This document shows, one piece after another, positions 43,788-54,769 of a stretch of DNA of 64,000 nt. How positions within the stretch are numbered: position 1 is the stretch's first letter; every line of letters begins with the position of its first letter. The translations under genes were made by a program, and so were the position numbers. The notes below the pieces were generated by a model. It saw nothing but the letters and a program-made list of their open reading frames with translations, did not search any database and was not told the origin of the DNA. The stretch is from the NCBI GenBank assembly GCA_977017575.1, contig CDRNVI010000030.1, forward strand, positions 124,001 to 188,000, written 5' to 3'. Source of the stretch: Paramoeba atlantica (Eukaryota > Discosea).

Positions 43788-44059
43788 AAATGTTTTGGTC
43801 TTCTAGACAAAATGGCTCTAGGGGTAAAGGGGAGGAGCGCGCGTTGCCCTATAAATAGGGGGAGATAATAAGACCGTTTCGGAGGCTACGTTTTTCGGGC
43901 CAACTGTAGACGGGGGAATTGATAATGTCAAACATCAAACGTGGTGGGCAGATGTACGGAAAGAAAAGTTTCCTTCTATTTATCGCGCTGTTAAGCACTA
44001 CTTGTCGGTATCCCCAATAGTCACTGCCTTGAAAGTTTATCAAAACATGTCCCTTTTTC

Positions 44060-44900
44060 AAGTCTGTGCATTCTTTCCGCAATGCGTTCTACCCCGGATC
44101 CCGAACTAGTGAAAAGCAAGGCAAGTGCAGGGGCTTGTGAAGTTTGAGAAACGAGTAAGTTATGCATACTAGCCACAAATACCGAATTCGTAGCCACAAA
44201 TACCGAATTCGGGAAGCACAGAGACAGCACAGAGAGGATTTACTAGTAAGTGAACTTCAAAATGAAGATAACACCAAGGAACAGCACGAAATTCTTGTAA
44301 AACACGGAACTCAGATTTCCTAAGCTTTGAACATTTCATGAGCCCTATAGGGCCATAGAAACCCCGAAATTAGGTGGCGTCACTGGATGGGTACCAGAGA
44401 AGTTTGTTTCTAGATCCTTTCTTGTCAAAGAAATGCGCATTGTTATGGTATAACTGTACCGAGAACTAGAAAACCTTTGCAAGCATTCCCCTATTTGGAA
44501 AAGGCGATAAGAACTACCCAGAACTAGAAAACATTTGCATACATTGGAGAAGGCGATAGCATCTCTTGAGCAACGCAATTCGGAGAAGGGAGAAACTACC
44601 ACCTATACTATACATGTATGGAAGACAACTCGTGTACATTCTGTGAGAGCTCACATTCTGAACTTAAAACCGACAATATTTGATTTGTAACCTTAATTGA
44701 TTGTTCAAATTTCATGCATTGCATATTTCCTTGTATGTTTCGAAATTGGCATTTAGCTTCGTTACCCAATGCTTCGGTATGTACTGTAATGCTTTGAATA
44801 AAAACATTTTAATAGCCACAGAAGAAAAATACAGTACTTTTGTTTTCTCATTTTCTTTCAGTTCTCATTCACATTGCTCTTCCTATTTTAAAAAGTTATT
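44060..44900 (+). mobile_element. Degenerate, truncated second copy of the hAT element
   Basis: Pieces match 39080-40690 in order: TTCCGCAATGCGTTCTACCC, GAAACCCCGAAATTAGGTGG, AAAGAAATGCGCATTGTTAT, GTGAGAGCTCACATTCTGAA, TGTTTTCTCATTTTCTTTCA. Large parts are deleted and no long frame remains. Confidence 0.75.
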
Positions 44901-45555
44901 TACAGAGGATACAATGGATAAAATTGTACAGGAAATTGTACAGTGGGGTACAGAAGATGAAATTAGAGGCCACGGCATCACCTACTTCCACACCTACTTC
45001 CTTACAACCACAGAAATCATGCCTTCATCGTCCGAGGACGCGACTACAATGTTCCCGAAGCAGTGTCCCACAATAAGTCTGAGACAATGGAACGGGTACA
45101 CCGCTCGTGCGTTCATGCCTCCTCGTTATGGTGCCCCCTCGCCCGAAAGAGTCATCGATATGATCCGACAAAATACAGAACTGACTTCAATAAGTACTTT
45201 GGAAGACTCGTATGCGAAGTTCAGACGGTCGTACGGTTGGGTATAGTGGGGTTGGGGCAAATACAGTGCTCAGCTCCCGCAGATGTGAACTTACGAATTT
45301 CTCGTTGGGTTGAAAAACTCTACGTAAAAAAGATTCTTTGTCATCCAACTTCACGACCGTGTCCTCAGTCGCCTATTTAAGAGGGCGTACGATGAGTTGC
45401 TTGGTTCATGGCGAATCGAGAACTCTGTGTGTAAGGTAACTCGTTATTTGGTGCTGGAGTGGACAACAGAGGCCCATGCGAGAGTATCGATCTTCTTAAC
45501 GTCGCCCGCAGGGACATCAAGCAGCCAGTAACTAAGCCTGTAAGGCCGGGAAACG

Positions 45556-45900
45556 ATGGCAGTGCTATATAATCAACAAGGCTTCTCACAAGAAGAAATA
45601 GCAGAAAAGGTTGGAGTAAGCCTCCTTAGTAAGCGAGGCTACTCTGAACCGAGAGCTCAAGCGCGGCACATTTCTCGGCGAGTACAGTGCGCACGGGACG
45701 ACGGAAAAAGCCAGGGTGTCACGGAAGCGCAAGAAACTTACGATTTCAGATTCACTGCGACATAAAATTCTCTCCCTTTCGGAAAAGGGATTTAGTCCAC
45801 AACAAATAGCGACTGCAATACATAAAGAAGATGGTGTGAAGCTTTCGCGTGTCGCAATTTACGGTTTCATCAAACGCGAACACAGATCGGGGCACTTGGT
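45556..45900 (+). mobile_element. Tc1-like transposase N-terminus, degenerate
   Basis: Two helix-turn-helix-like units in different frames: MAVLYNQQGFSQEEIAEKVG (from ATG at 45556) and LSEKGFSPQQIATAIHKEDG (in the frame from 45716, which starts with GTG). Paired helix units of this kind begin Tc1-type transposases. No catalytic part follows. Confidence 0.55.
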
Positions 45901-46299
45901 CTTCTTTTTCTTCGGCGGGAGGAAGGTCGTGGCACAAATCGCCTCAAGATACCAAATAGGACGGATATTAGCAAACATCCCGATTCTGGGAACACTCGCT
46001 CCCCGTATGGGGACTGGGAATGGGTATGAGATTGGGAATGGAACCTCATGGAACCGACGCAGCACAGTACTGCGTTTTTCTCAGTATTGTAGAACGACAA
46101 CACCGGTTTGGCATCCTTCGCAAGCTGTCTTGCAAATGGTCGTAGCTCATTGCGCAGGAAATTATCCGAGCACTGCGAGGTTATCAGGTTCGTACTTTTG
46201 CGACAACGGCTCTGAGTTTGCGAAGCACGAAGCAGTGAATTCAGTGAATTTCGATTTTCTACAGTTTAACTCCATCCCGTCGTGGCTCACGAACCTCGA

Positions 46300-46606
46300 T
46301 ACTGAGCCCCGAGCAGACGGATGGGTGAAACTAACGAAAGGAGAGGAGTACATAATCGAGCTAATTTGCCCCTGGGAGGAGAACTTTGCCTACGCGCGTG
46401 AACGGAAAACGAACAAGTACACGAAGATTTATCATTCCAGGAAGCTTGAGCACCCAGCCACCTTTCTTTTGGTGTTCGAAATAGGTGCACGAGGGAAGCT
46501 CCACAGCTCAGCTCGAGCTCTGAACTCTCTTTTTCTTCGGAACGATAGTCTCATTCGAGGCATGCCGGCAAAGTATGACCCAGAGCGCACTGCGAGGAAG
46601 TTTTAA
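46300..46606 (+). mobile_element. Retroelement 3' fragment
   Basis: A fossil fragment. The segment with EEYIIELICPWEENFAYARE, then KYTKIYHSRK and VFEIGARG resembles the C-terminal region of eukaryotic retroelement polymerases. Only the end is present; old and broken. Confidence 0.5.
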
Positions 46607-47347
46607 ATTTTTTCAGCACCGCGATGACGTAAACTGGATCCATGACCCAATTCAAACGTTACTTGAACAAAAGTGAATTAAACACATTTTGTACGCGGAT
46701 AACAGAATTATTTTCTGGTCTTCATTTTACTCAATCTATGCAGATGATCTGTATTCGTCACACAGAGTATGCAGTTTCTTCATGTCAGCATAGCTACCAT
46801 CCAAAGTAAAACAAAAATCTCCTTCTCCCACTTTGGAAAACAAAGTTGATGGAGCCACACAAACGATTGTTGATTATACAAGTGTAAGAGGCAGGTGGCA
46901 ATACCCCACGCTCTCTATTTAAAGCAACAGGATGTCTGCGGCACATAGCAGCGATTTTTGGAATTTCGTCGAATTATTCGGGAAAACTGTCATGAACTCA
47001 AAGCCATCTTGGTGAAATCAACCATTAGGAATCAGCGACTGGTGAAATGGTGAAATCAATGATTGGAATGCGAAAAAAACTACAGCATGTTTCGGCGAAA
47101 CTGAAACAAACATCGGTTTTTTACTACTTATGCTTATCAAGTCCTCTGATTCTACATGTAGAAAGAGTTGAAATGCTATCGCTCCGTATCTCGGCAAGAT
47201 CTGCTGACTCGTAGGAGTTATATTTAGAGGGGTAGGAGTACCCCCTCTAAATACATACGTGATGGATATGAAGGTGCGGAATGAAGACTCTAAATCCCTA
47301 TTCGTTAAAACAGGGAACAAAAGATTTTTGAGAAATCATTTTCTATT
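46607..47347. other. No gene recognised
   Basis: AT-rich. A short palindrome, TAGAGGGGGTACTCC-like, lies at 47225-47255. Nothing else supported. Confidence 0.5.
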
Positions 47348-48130
47348 CTAAAAGTTCCAAACCGAGGAATCGAAAACGTATCTGAGGGGCAAGAAGCAAG
47401 GATAAGACTCGCGGGACGGTAGTCTCTTAATCCGCGTGCCCAGTGTGCCAATGCTGCGCGCAAAGAGTATCGGGTCGTATGCGCCACTAAGATCTGCGTT
47501 GTTGTCTAACCGCAGGGATATACAATATGGAAGCTTATTCAAATCGACAGGTCCAGAGAAGTTGTTGTTTGACAAGTCCAACGATCTCATGGTAGGTGGC
47601 AAAACCCCGAAGTCGAGAGATCCCGAGAGATGGTTGACAGGCGCGCACAGACATTCGAATCCAGGAGGAAGTGCGTGAAACGAAATGGGTCCGCGTAAGT
47701 CGCAATGACCCAAATAGATGAATTTGAGATGTTCTTGCATATCTTCCAATTTTAGGCGACCCTTGAATCTGTTTTGCCTGGCGTAGAAAAATCTCATCGG
47801 TAAGAATTTGAAGTCAATCTCCCCGTTCACCTGGTTGTCATTAAGGTAAATATGCAGTTTCGGCATCATGCTTGACAAATGTACCCAATGCGGAGTCCCA
47901 ACGAGCTTGCGCCATCCCCAATCAATCAAATTGATTCGACCGCTTTCGGTGCACGTGACTCCATCCCATTGACACACGGCAGTATCTGTAGTCCACGAGG
48001 AATGCTTGTTGTCGATGTCGCGCAAAAATTGAGCTAATTGATATTCCTCTGGAAGTTTAGCACGAGCCTTTCCTAAACGGCTGTGTGGGGGTAAGGAATC
48101 CGCCATATGAAGCACAGTCCGCGATAGCAT
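47348..48130 (-). CDS. LRR protein, FDSxVW-tail subfamily (260 aa)
   Basis: The first ATG is at 48130 (MLSRTVLHMADSLPPHSRLG); the ATG at 48106 (MADSLPP) aligns with the starts at 59335 and 4015 and may be the real one. Cap KARAKLPEEYQLAQFLRDID, SW 45-46, C53-QWDGVT-C60 (numbered from 48130). Six repeats (GSLDFGVLPPTMRSLDLSNN, GPVDLNKLP), half-repeat LDNNADLSGAYDP, ending LPLRYVFDSSVWNF. Repeat 2 (KFLPMRFFYARQNRFKGRLK) is shortened. Export is inferred only. Confidence 0.86.
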   Translation of the reverse strand: MLSRTVLHMADSLPPHSRLGKARAKLPEEYQLAQFLRDIDNKHSSWTTDTAVCQWDGVTCTESGRINLIDWGWRKLVGTPHWVHLSSMMPKLHIYLNDNQVNGEIDFKFLPMRFFYARQNRFKGRLKLEDMQEHLKFIYLGHCDLRGPISFHALPPGFECLCAPVNHLSGSLDFGVLPPTMRSLDLSNNNFSGPVDLNKLPYCISLRLDNNADLSGAYDPILFARSIGTLGTRIKRLPSRESYPCFLPLRYVFDSSVWNF

Positions 48131-48463
48131 TGTGAAATGCAAATTTGGTGTAAAGAAAAACTAAGAACTACTTCGGAAAATACCAAAGGAAACTCTTCAA
48201 CAATAATTTACTTATTTTTTACATGGATTCATTCCCTTGACTGATTCCCTTTAAAAAAAATTACCTCATACATTGCTCCCCAATGATAAGTACTGTAATA
48301 AGAAATTTGTCACAATACAAGAACGAGAATGAACGGTTCAAGTTAATATTATCCAAACTTCATAAAAATGAGTAAAAAAACGAAAGGGGTCGTGCTCACC
48401 TCGCCCACCCTTACCCGCCTCGCCCACGCCGCCCTGGTTCTCTCCCCCCCCCCCTCCCCTTCC

Positions 48464-51130
48464 TCACTTTTGCTTCAACTTCCTTTCAAACTCCCTGGAG
48501 AGTGTCGCAATCCTACGTTCCACGTGGGCCTTGTAATCCGCAATATCCCCGGCAAACTTGGTCACTTTTTGCTTCTCCACGACCCAGATCTCCTCCGCGA
48601 TCTGCGCAATCAGTCGTAGATCGTGACTGACCACCACGACGGCTCCCTCGAACCGATTCAGCGCCCCCGCGAGGGCGTCAATTGATTCCATATCCAAATT
48701 ATTCGTGGGCTCATCCAGGACGAGCATGTGCGGGGTGGTGAGGGCCATCCAGGCAAACATCACCCGCGCGCGCTGTCCATGGGAGAGGGTCTCCATGGGT
48801 TGGGTCTGTAGCGACCCGGAGACCCCAAACCGGCCTAACGCGCCCCGCAGGGGCTCCGGGGTTAGATACTCCGGGTAGGCCCCCTTGAGAAACCCCAGAG
48901 GGGACTGGGCGAGGTCACAGATATCGACCAGATGCTGGTGATACCGCGCGACCCGGAGGTGCCCTTTTTTGGTCACCACCCCCTGGGTGGGCTCCAGCTC
49001 CCCCAGCATGAGTTTGGTTAAGGTCGTTTTTCCTGCCCCGTTGGGGCCGCAGATGGCCACCCGCGTGTCCAGGTCCATACCAAAATTGAGGTTCTCCAGC
49101 AGCAGGGTCGGCTGACGGGGGTACTTAAAGCTGACTTCGGTGAATTGAAGCACCGGAGGGGGGAGGGGGCCGCGACTGGGAAAGTCAAAGCTAATGACAC
49201 GATCGGAGACGACTTTTTCGGTAAGCCCACTGGATTGCATTTTCGCAAGGGTCTTCTCCTTGGATTGGGCCTGCCGTGCGAGTTTACGTGAGCCATGACC
49301 GAAACGGGCAATGTAATCCTTCATGCTCGCGATTTGGTTTTGTTCTCGTACATAATTCTTGTGCTGGTGAATCTCCTTCTCGGCGCGCGTGCGGACGTAC
49401 TGGTCATAGTTGCCCTCATAGTAGGAGAGCTTCCCCCGGGCCATGTGGATAATCTGATTGCACACGTTGTTCAAGAAATCCTGGGAGTGGCTCACCAGCA
49501 GCAATATACTATCCTTGCGCCCTTGCAGGTATTTCTCCAACCAAACGCACGCCTCAATATCCAAATGGTTTGTGGGCTCATCCAACAACAAAATCCCGGG
49601 ATTCCGAAACAACCCCTGGGCCAACGAAATCCGCATCCGCCACCCTCCACTAAACGAGGACGCCGGACGTCGCTGCATATCCGCATCAAACCCCAAACCA
49701 AACAAAATCCGCCCCGCACGACTCTCCGCGGTATCCACCTCCAGCTCCTCCAGTCGGGTACAAATCTCCTCCATGCGGTTCGCCACATCCTCCGGACTCG
49801 CCTCCGTCGAACTCTCTTCTGCTCCCTCCTCCCCCACAATGCTCTCTAACTCGTTTTCCAGCCTCTCCCGCTCCGTGTCCCCGCGCAACACAATCTCCAA
49901 CGGCGTCGCCTCCTCCGCCCCCACCTCAGATTTTAAATGAAACACCTCCACCCCGGGAGGAATCGGGAGCTCCTCACCCTCCTCGTTTTCGTCACGCCCC
50001 GACGGAGCACGAGACGGGGTCGTCGTCGTCGTCGTACTCACCCCCTTACGACCCCCACCCCCACCCCCACGACGACGACTACTCCCCGTACCCCTACCCC
50101 TACTACCCCTACTGTCCGTACTACCCCTCCCCGTCGCAGTCGTAACCGCAGTAGGGTTCACATCCCCATTCTCCCTACCCCCGTTCCCCCCCCTCCCCTT
50201 GTGGTGGTTCATCCCCCCGCTGTCGTTACCCCCTCTGTTCCCCCGACGCCCCTCTCCGTGATTCCCCCTCCCCCTACCCCCCCCTCCCCCTCCCCCCCTC
50301 CCGCTCCCCCCCTCCCCGCTCCCCCTCTTCGCTCCCCCCAGCACGTTCAGCAGCGTGGTCTTCCCCACGCCGTTGGCCCCGAGCAGGCCGTAGCGGTGGC
50401 CGGGGTAGAGCGTGAGGGCGGCGTGGGCCAGGAGCTCCCGCCCGTGGTGGTGGAGGTCCAGGCCGTGGACCACAAGGTCCCGGGTGCCCTGTCGGACCCG
50501 TGTGGGGGTGAAGGAGAGGGTGGGGGCTGTGGGGGTAGTAGTGGTAGTGGGAGTAGTGGTAGTGGGAGTAGGCGTAGTGGTAGTGGGAGTAGTGGGAGTA
50601 GTGGTAGTAGTGGTAGTGGGAGTAGTGGTAGTAGTGGTAGTAGTGGTAGTAGTGGGAGTAGTGGTAGTAGTGGTAGTGGGAGTAGTGGGAGTAGTGGGGG
50701 TAGTGGTAGTGGGAGTGGTAGTGGGAGTAGTGGTAGTAGTGGTAGTGGTAGTAGTAGGAGTAGTGGGAGTAGTGGGGGTAGTGGTAGTGGTAGTGGGAGT
50801 AGTGGTAGTGGGAGTAGGCGTAGTGGTAGTGGGAGTAGGAGGAGGAGTACTACTGGTAGTTGTAGGAGGAGGAGGAGGAGGAGGAGGAGTTGTACTACTC
50901 GTAGGAGTTGTTGTAGGAGTAATCCTAGTAGTAGGAGTAGTAGTACTGGTAGTAGTACTAGCAGTAGTACTAGTAGTAGGAGTAGTAGTAGAAGTAGAAG
51001 TAGGAGTAGTAGTAGGGCGTGGGGATTGTAGGGGTAGTGGTGGGGTAGAGGTAGAGGAATGGGTTTGTTGTTGGTTGAGTTGTTGTTGAAGAGCACGACG
51101 TTGGTCACGTTGTGCTTTGGTGGTGGGCAT
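48464..51130 (-). CDS. ABCF2/ARB1-type ABC protein with Thr/Pro- and Gly/Arg-rich additions (888 aa)
   Basis: Start chosen at 51130 because MPTTKAQRDQRRALQQQ is conserved in three truncated copies; an ATG-less frame extends further up. Order: Gln-rich start, Thr/Pro-rich region (~30-205), first ABC domain with Walker A GANGVGKTT (~250-258), a Gly/Arg-rich insert (~266-375), PIPPGVEVFHL, signature FSGGWRMRISLAQ, Walker B LLLDEPTNHLD (~513), linker DYIARFGHGSRKLARQAQSK, second Walker A GPNGAGKTT, signature LSHGQRARV, Walker B LVLDEPTNNLD. The linker and signatures are those of ABCF2/ARB1, a soluble ATPase known for ribosome biogenesis. Normal length is ~610-630 aa; the two added regions explain the excess. 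No introns. The Thr/Pro region is coded by a GTA/GTG-type repeat prone to slippage. Confidence 0.95.
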   Translation of the reverse strand: MPTTKAQRDQRRALQQQLNQQQTHSSTSTPPLPLQSPRPTTTPTSTSTTTPTTSTTASTTTSTTTPTTRITPTTTPTSSTTPPPPPPPPTTTSSTPPPTPTTTTPTPTTTTPTTTTTTPTTPTTPTTTTTTTTTTPTTTPTTTTPTTPTTPTTTTTTTPTTTTTTTTTTTPTTTTTTTPTTPTTTTPTPTTTTPTTTTTPTAPTLSFTPTRVRQGTRDLVVHGLDLHHHGRELLAHAALTLYPGHRYGLLGANGVGKTTLLNVLGGAKRGSGEGGSGRGGGGGGGRGRGNHGEGRRGNRGGNDSGGMNHHKGRGGNGGRENGDVNPTAVTTATGRGSTDSRGSRGRGTGSSRRRGGGGGGRKGVSTTTTTTPSRAPSGRDENEEGEELPIPPGVEVFHLKSEVGAEEATPLEIVLRGDTERERLENELESIVGEEGAEESSTEASPEDVANRMEEICTRLEELEVDTAESRAGRILFGLGFDADMQRRPASSFSGGWRMRISLAQGLFRNPGILLLDEPTNHLDIEACVWLEKYLQGRKDSILLLVSHSQDFLNNVCNQIIHMARGKLSYYEGNYDQYVRTRAEKEIHQHKNYVREQNQIASMKDYIARFGHGSRKLARQAQSKEKTLAKMQSSGLTEKVVSDRVISFDFPSRGPLPPPVLQFTEVSFKYPRQPTLLLENLNFGMDLDTRVAICGPNGAGKTTLTKLMLGELEPTQGVVTKKGHLRVARYHQHLVDICDLAQSPLGFLKGAYPEYLTPEPLRGALGRFGVSGSLQTQPMETLSHGQRARVMFAWMALTTPHMLVLDEPTNNLDMESIDALAGALNRFEGAVVVVSHDLRLIAQIAEEIWVVEKQKVTKFAGDIADYKAHVERRIATLSREFERKLKQK
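50520..51010. repeat. Trinucleotide-type low-complexity tract inside the ABCF2 gene
   Basis: On the plus strand, near-continuous GTAGTGGTAGTGGGAGTAGT-like repeats; on the coding strand these give ACC/ACT/CCC codons for Thr and Pro. Also reads as long frames on the plus strand, which are artefacts. Confidence 0.9.
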
Positions 51131-51264
51131 GGAAGAAAGGTTGTAGAAGGTAAATGAGTTGAAGTAAATATGAAATAGAGTAAGAGAATACGTGGAGTGA
51201 AAGTAGCTACCAAGGTAGGGTACATGTGGATGGAGAAATGCGCTATTACTTTCCAAAATGGGTC

Positions 51265-51588
51265 CGGAGCTTGGACCACGAGATCCCGTGTGCCCTGGCG
51301 TAACCGTGTGGGGGTGAAGGAGAGGGTGGGGGCCGTGGTGGGGGTAGGAGTAGTAGTATTCCCAGTACTACTCGTAGGAGGAGGAGTAGTATCCGTACTA
51401 GTAGAAGTAGAAGTAGTAGTACTAGTAGCAGTAGGGAGTGGGGAATGTAGGGGTAGTGGTGGGGTAGAGGTAGAGGAATGTGTTTGTTGTTGTTGTTGTT
51501 GTTGGTTTAGTTGTTGTTGTTGTTGGTTTAGTTGCTGTTGTTGTTGAAGGGCACGACGTTGATCCCGTTGTGCTTTGGTGGTGGGCAT
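51265..51588 (-). pseudogene. Truncated ABCF2 5' copy 1
   Basis: ATG at 51588: MPTTKAQRDQRRALQQQQQL, more Gln, a shorter Thr/Pro part, then TLSFTPTRLRQGTRDLVV, which is residues ~200-220 of the full protein. The match stops there at the CCAAAA motif (51236-51262), 106 bp before the start of the full gene. It can at most make the low-complexity N-terminus without any ABC domain. Confidence 0.85.
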
Positions 51589-51792
51589 GGAAGGTGGGGC
51601 AAAAGTGGTATTCAGGCTATTTTTTAGTGGTGTATGGAAAGTTCATAGTTAAAGGCGTGGTGGTTTGTGACCTTTGACGTTGAAATATCGAATAGCATAC
51701 TTAAAAAAACAAAATACTCAAAGGCACGTCTACAGTGTACATGAAATGTCTACAGTGTATATGAAATAGACTGTTGAAAAATAAAGTGGTTT

Positions 51793-51990
51793 CAATTGAA
51801 TTAATTTGAGTCATTGTTTTTGTTGCAAACGAGAGATCTGGTCCCCCTAGTGAAGAGTTGCGGCACCTTTTTTTAACATTTTTTTTTTCGTCTCTTCGAT
51901 AAATGCGGAGGTAGTTTTTAACGCTAAGCGCGCAGCATGAGGGACTTCTAAGTTGGAAACAACCACCGTGTTTAACGAGGAGCCTAAATA
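51793..51990. repeat. Decayed Tc1-type MITE end and hairpin arm
   Basis: 51793-51880 resembles the arm of the 37.6-kb MITE (GTGGTTTCAATTGAATTAAT, GAGAGATCTGGTCCCCCTAG). 51893-51985 is a hairpin arm of the hairpin-ended element (CTCTTCGATAAATGCGGAGG with CCACCGTGTTTAACGAGGAG). Confidence 0.65.
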
Positions 51991-53774
51991 CAGTCCAGGT
52001 ATTGGTTCCCCCCCAGGCTCCAGAGCGCGCCGTAACCGAGCTTTTGACCTAATTCCTTCGGCATTCAACAGATCTCGAAAAACTAGTACGTTTCTTACCG
52101 TTGCTTTGCCCATCACTCCCCCCTGGGTCCTAGGTGGGGGTGGTGAAAGTTGGCAAATTTCAAAAAAAAATTGAAGCCGGGCAAAAAATAGAAAAAAATA
52201 TGCATAGATTCCTGTCTATTAATACCCACAATGGTCTCCTTGAACGTTCTGCACAATTCGCAAGCGTGTAGGAACTGAATTCATACAAATTAAGAATTGG
52301 CGTCGATAAGGATGAGGCTTAAGCATCATAAAGGCTTTCTTTAGCGCCTTCCGGAGCTGTTTTTCAGTCTCTGGTTTCAATTTTTCCTTAAAAATTTGGT
52401 CAAGGCGCTCTGATCAAGTGCACATCGTGACGTTTTATGGGTAATAGGGGGTGTCTTGCTTTTTGGCAAGTTGTACTGGCCTTTAGTAGGTTTGACGGGA
52501 GTATCCCTCAAATTCATAGAATGAGAAACCAAATTTGGGAAAACATTGCCAAAGTTTTGAAATATTGGGATTTTTTAGTAAAAATATGCTATTTTTTCGT
52601 GTTTTTCCTAAATATTTTTCACCCAGGGGGGATGATAGGCAAACAAACGCTCTAGTTTTTCGAGACCTGTTGAATGCCGAAGGAATTAGGTCAAAAGTTC
52701 TTACGGTGTGTTCTGGAGCCTGGGGGGAACTAGTGCCTGGACTGTACATGTAGTTATAGTTCACTAGTCCAGTGTAGAAGTGAGTAGCGATATAATTGAA
52801 AAAGTCCTTTCTTTCGTGTCACACTCTCATGGCGCCAATCGATCTTCAAGGGGGGCAGGGATGGTGATAGTAGTCTCAAAATTTCGAGACTTGCTTAATG
52901 CCATCTTTACAAATTGGCTTTAAAAAATGCCATCTTTAAAAATTGGCCATCAATCCAAAAGAACAATCTGTGTCATTCTGATACCTTTCCTGAACGATAT
53001 TAATCTTCGTTCTGTAACACGTGAAAGATAAATCGTCGATAAGAATTTGAGGTGGAATTGAATGAAGTTTGCACACTTTTTCAAAACAGAATTAAAAACG
53101 ATATAATAAAAATAATACCGTTACCCCCACCCCTTAGATATCCCGCATTCCGTATCCGAAATGGACGGTTTGAGGATAAGTAACGTACTAGGATAAGTAG
53201 CATACTAGGATAAGTAGCGTACTAGAAGAAGTTCGAGTGGCCCTTGCGCCAAAAGTTGTTTTTAGCATGATACAACCGCGTCGAAAGTATTCGCCGATGT
53301 GTTCTTTTCGTCGGAGTTGCACGCTGTCCAAGTGAGGCGTCAAAATCAAAGTTAAAAATTATGTGATGGCTGTGATAAAGGAGATATGCTATGTAAATAA
53401 TGTGTTGTATACGAAAAAAGACACGTAAGCATTTTGCTTTCAAAGATACACTGCGCCACTTGAAGGAAGAAGCGCGCGGAAATTGGAATACCTATAGGGG
53501 ATTTACAAGACACTAGGGAAAACCACAGAAAAACTTAGATACGACGAGTCAAAACATAATATGAAAAACGTTGCTGTGGACGTAGCTCGGGAAGGTGGGG
53601 AGCGCTAAACCCCAACATTGTCAAAAAAGAAAATAGGCAATGCCCCTGACCTATAGCCTTGATCCCACCTTGAAAATAATGATACAAGATTTGTTAAAAT
53701 GTATGCCGCGCACATACAAGAAGGTGATTTTGAGTAGTATACTTCAGTAATCAAAATTAGCCTAGGAAATAACC
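51991..53774. other. No gene recognised; local repeats
   Basis: 52010-52110 and 52640-52745 share AGACCTGTTGAATGCCGAAGG-type and TGGAGCCTGGGGGG-type sequence in opposite orientation. 53170-53225 holds three copies of GTACTAGGATAAGTAGC. No frame has a domain. Confidence 0.5.
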
Positions 53775-54395
53775 TTATTCCTCGTCTTCGAGACGCGCTT
53801 CATCCTCCAAAGTTAAAGTTTGCGCCAAAAGAGAAATAAAGCCGGGCTCTTCATCAGTATCTTGAGTCGTGGCAGTCACAACTAAGGTGTTGGCACGTAA
53901 CTCTTCAACCGCTGAAATCGGGACAGTCTGCAAATCTCGCTGTAAGGCAGGAACATAAATCTTGCAAAAGGACTTCTCATAAGCTGAAGTCTCGACGGAA
54001 GCTAGGGCTGCGGCAACGAACTGAGTGATTAGCCGGCGAGTGGGTGGCCGTTTTTGAGTTCTGGTCGCTGCACGCCAATGAGCGAACAGCTCCTTGTACT
54101 TTTGCTTGAACGGGCGATTGACAGCCAAGTCCATGAGCTGAACCAGCGCTGTGCAGCCTGTAGGGACGAAAAAAACGTCAATTTCCTGGCGACGAAGAAG
54201 GGACAGGGCTACCTCGGTTCGGTGACTTGCGTACAACTCTAGCACCAATAAAGTCTTGCCGGGTGGATACTTACTGGTGTCAAAAAATTCCTTTATCATC
54301 CATTGAAAAAAGGAATCTCCTGTCATCCAGCCTGATCCTGTAACGGTTGAAGCGCAACCATACAGATCTGATGCTGTGGTTAGTGAAGTTACGTT
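53775..54395 (-). pseudogene. pogo-type (DDE_1) transposase, C-terminal half
   Basis: The ATG at 54326 lies within the homology; the frame is open further up (GSGWMTGDSFFQWMIKEFF is a conserved DDE_1 stretch) to a stop near 54400, so the DNA-binding part is lost. It has LLVLELYASHRT, where the family normally has LDNxxAH, so the second catalytic Asp is replaced by Glu; then FFVPTGCTALVQLMDLAVNR with the third Asp. The tail is acidic (DEARLEDEE). It is probably catalytically dead. It is open for 183 codons without ATG problems, so domestication is conceivable but unsupported. Confidence 0.75.
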
Positions 54396-54509
54396 GACCT
54401 ATTGAATAACATGCTCAAAAGTACGTCTAATAAGTAGGTTTAATAATCTATATAAAATGGGCTGCTGAAAAGCGGAAAGAATGTCTCAATCTATTTTTGA
54501 GGAATCTTC

Positions 54510-54561
54510 CTGTTCGTTGAAGAGCACGACGTTGGTCACTTTGTGCTTTGGTGGTGGGCAT
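54510..54561 (-). pseudogene. Truncated ABCF2 5' copy 3 (shortest)
   Basis: ATG at 54561: MPTTKAQSDQRRALQRTG, then unrelated sequence. Its 5' flank (54562-54760) is nearly the same as the flank of copy 2 (55114-55325), including GAGTCGTAGAGTGTCTATTC and GTACGAGGTAAACCTCTGAT, so promoter and start were duplicated as a unit. Confidence 0.8.
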
Positions 54562-54769
54562 GGAAGAAAGGTTGTAGAAGGTAATGAGTTGGGGTAACTA
54601 TGAAACAAAAGTAAGAGAATAAGTGGAAGGAAAGTAGCCTACAAGGTACACTGTAGTTGGAGTCGAGTATCAAACGATACGCTACAAATGTCACGCTACA
54701 AGAGTCGTAGAGTGTCTATTCGTACGAGGTAAACCTCTGATGTGCGCTATTGTTTTCCAAAATGGGCCC

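Noticed and set aside
45716-46606. A single 296-aa gene
   Set aside because: Starts with GTG and joins a Tc1-like HTH piece to an unrelated retroelement end; a chance read-through of two fossils.
49937-51089. Long Ser/Gly- and Val/Gly-rich plus-strand frames
   Set aside because: They are the antisense of the Thr/Pro-coding low-complexity tract of the ABCF2 gene; no other features.
50347-51588. 413-codon minus-strand frame with long Leu/Pro runs
   Set aside because: Its first ~110 codons are the truncated ABCF2 copy; the rest is a shifted reading of the main gene's repeat tract.
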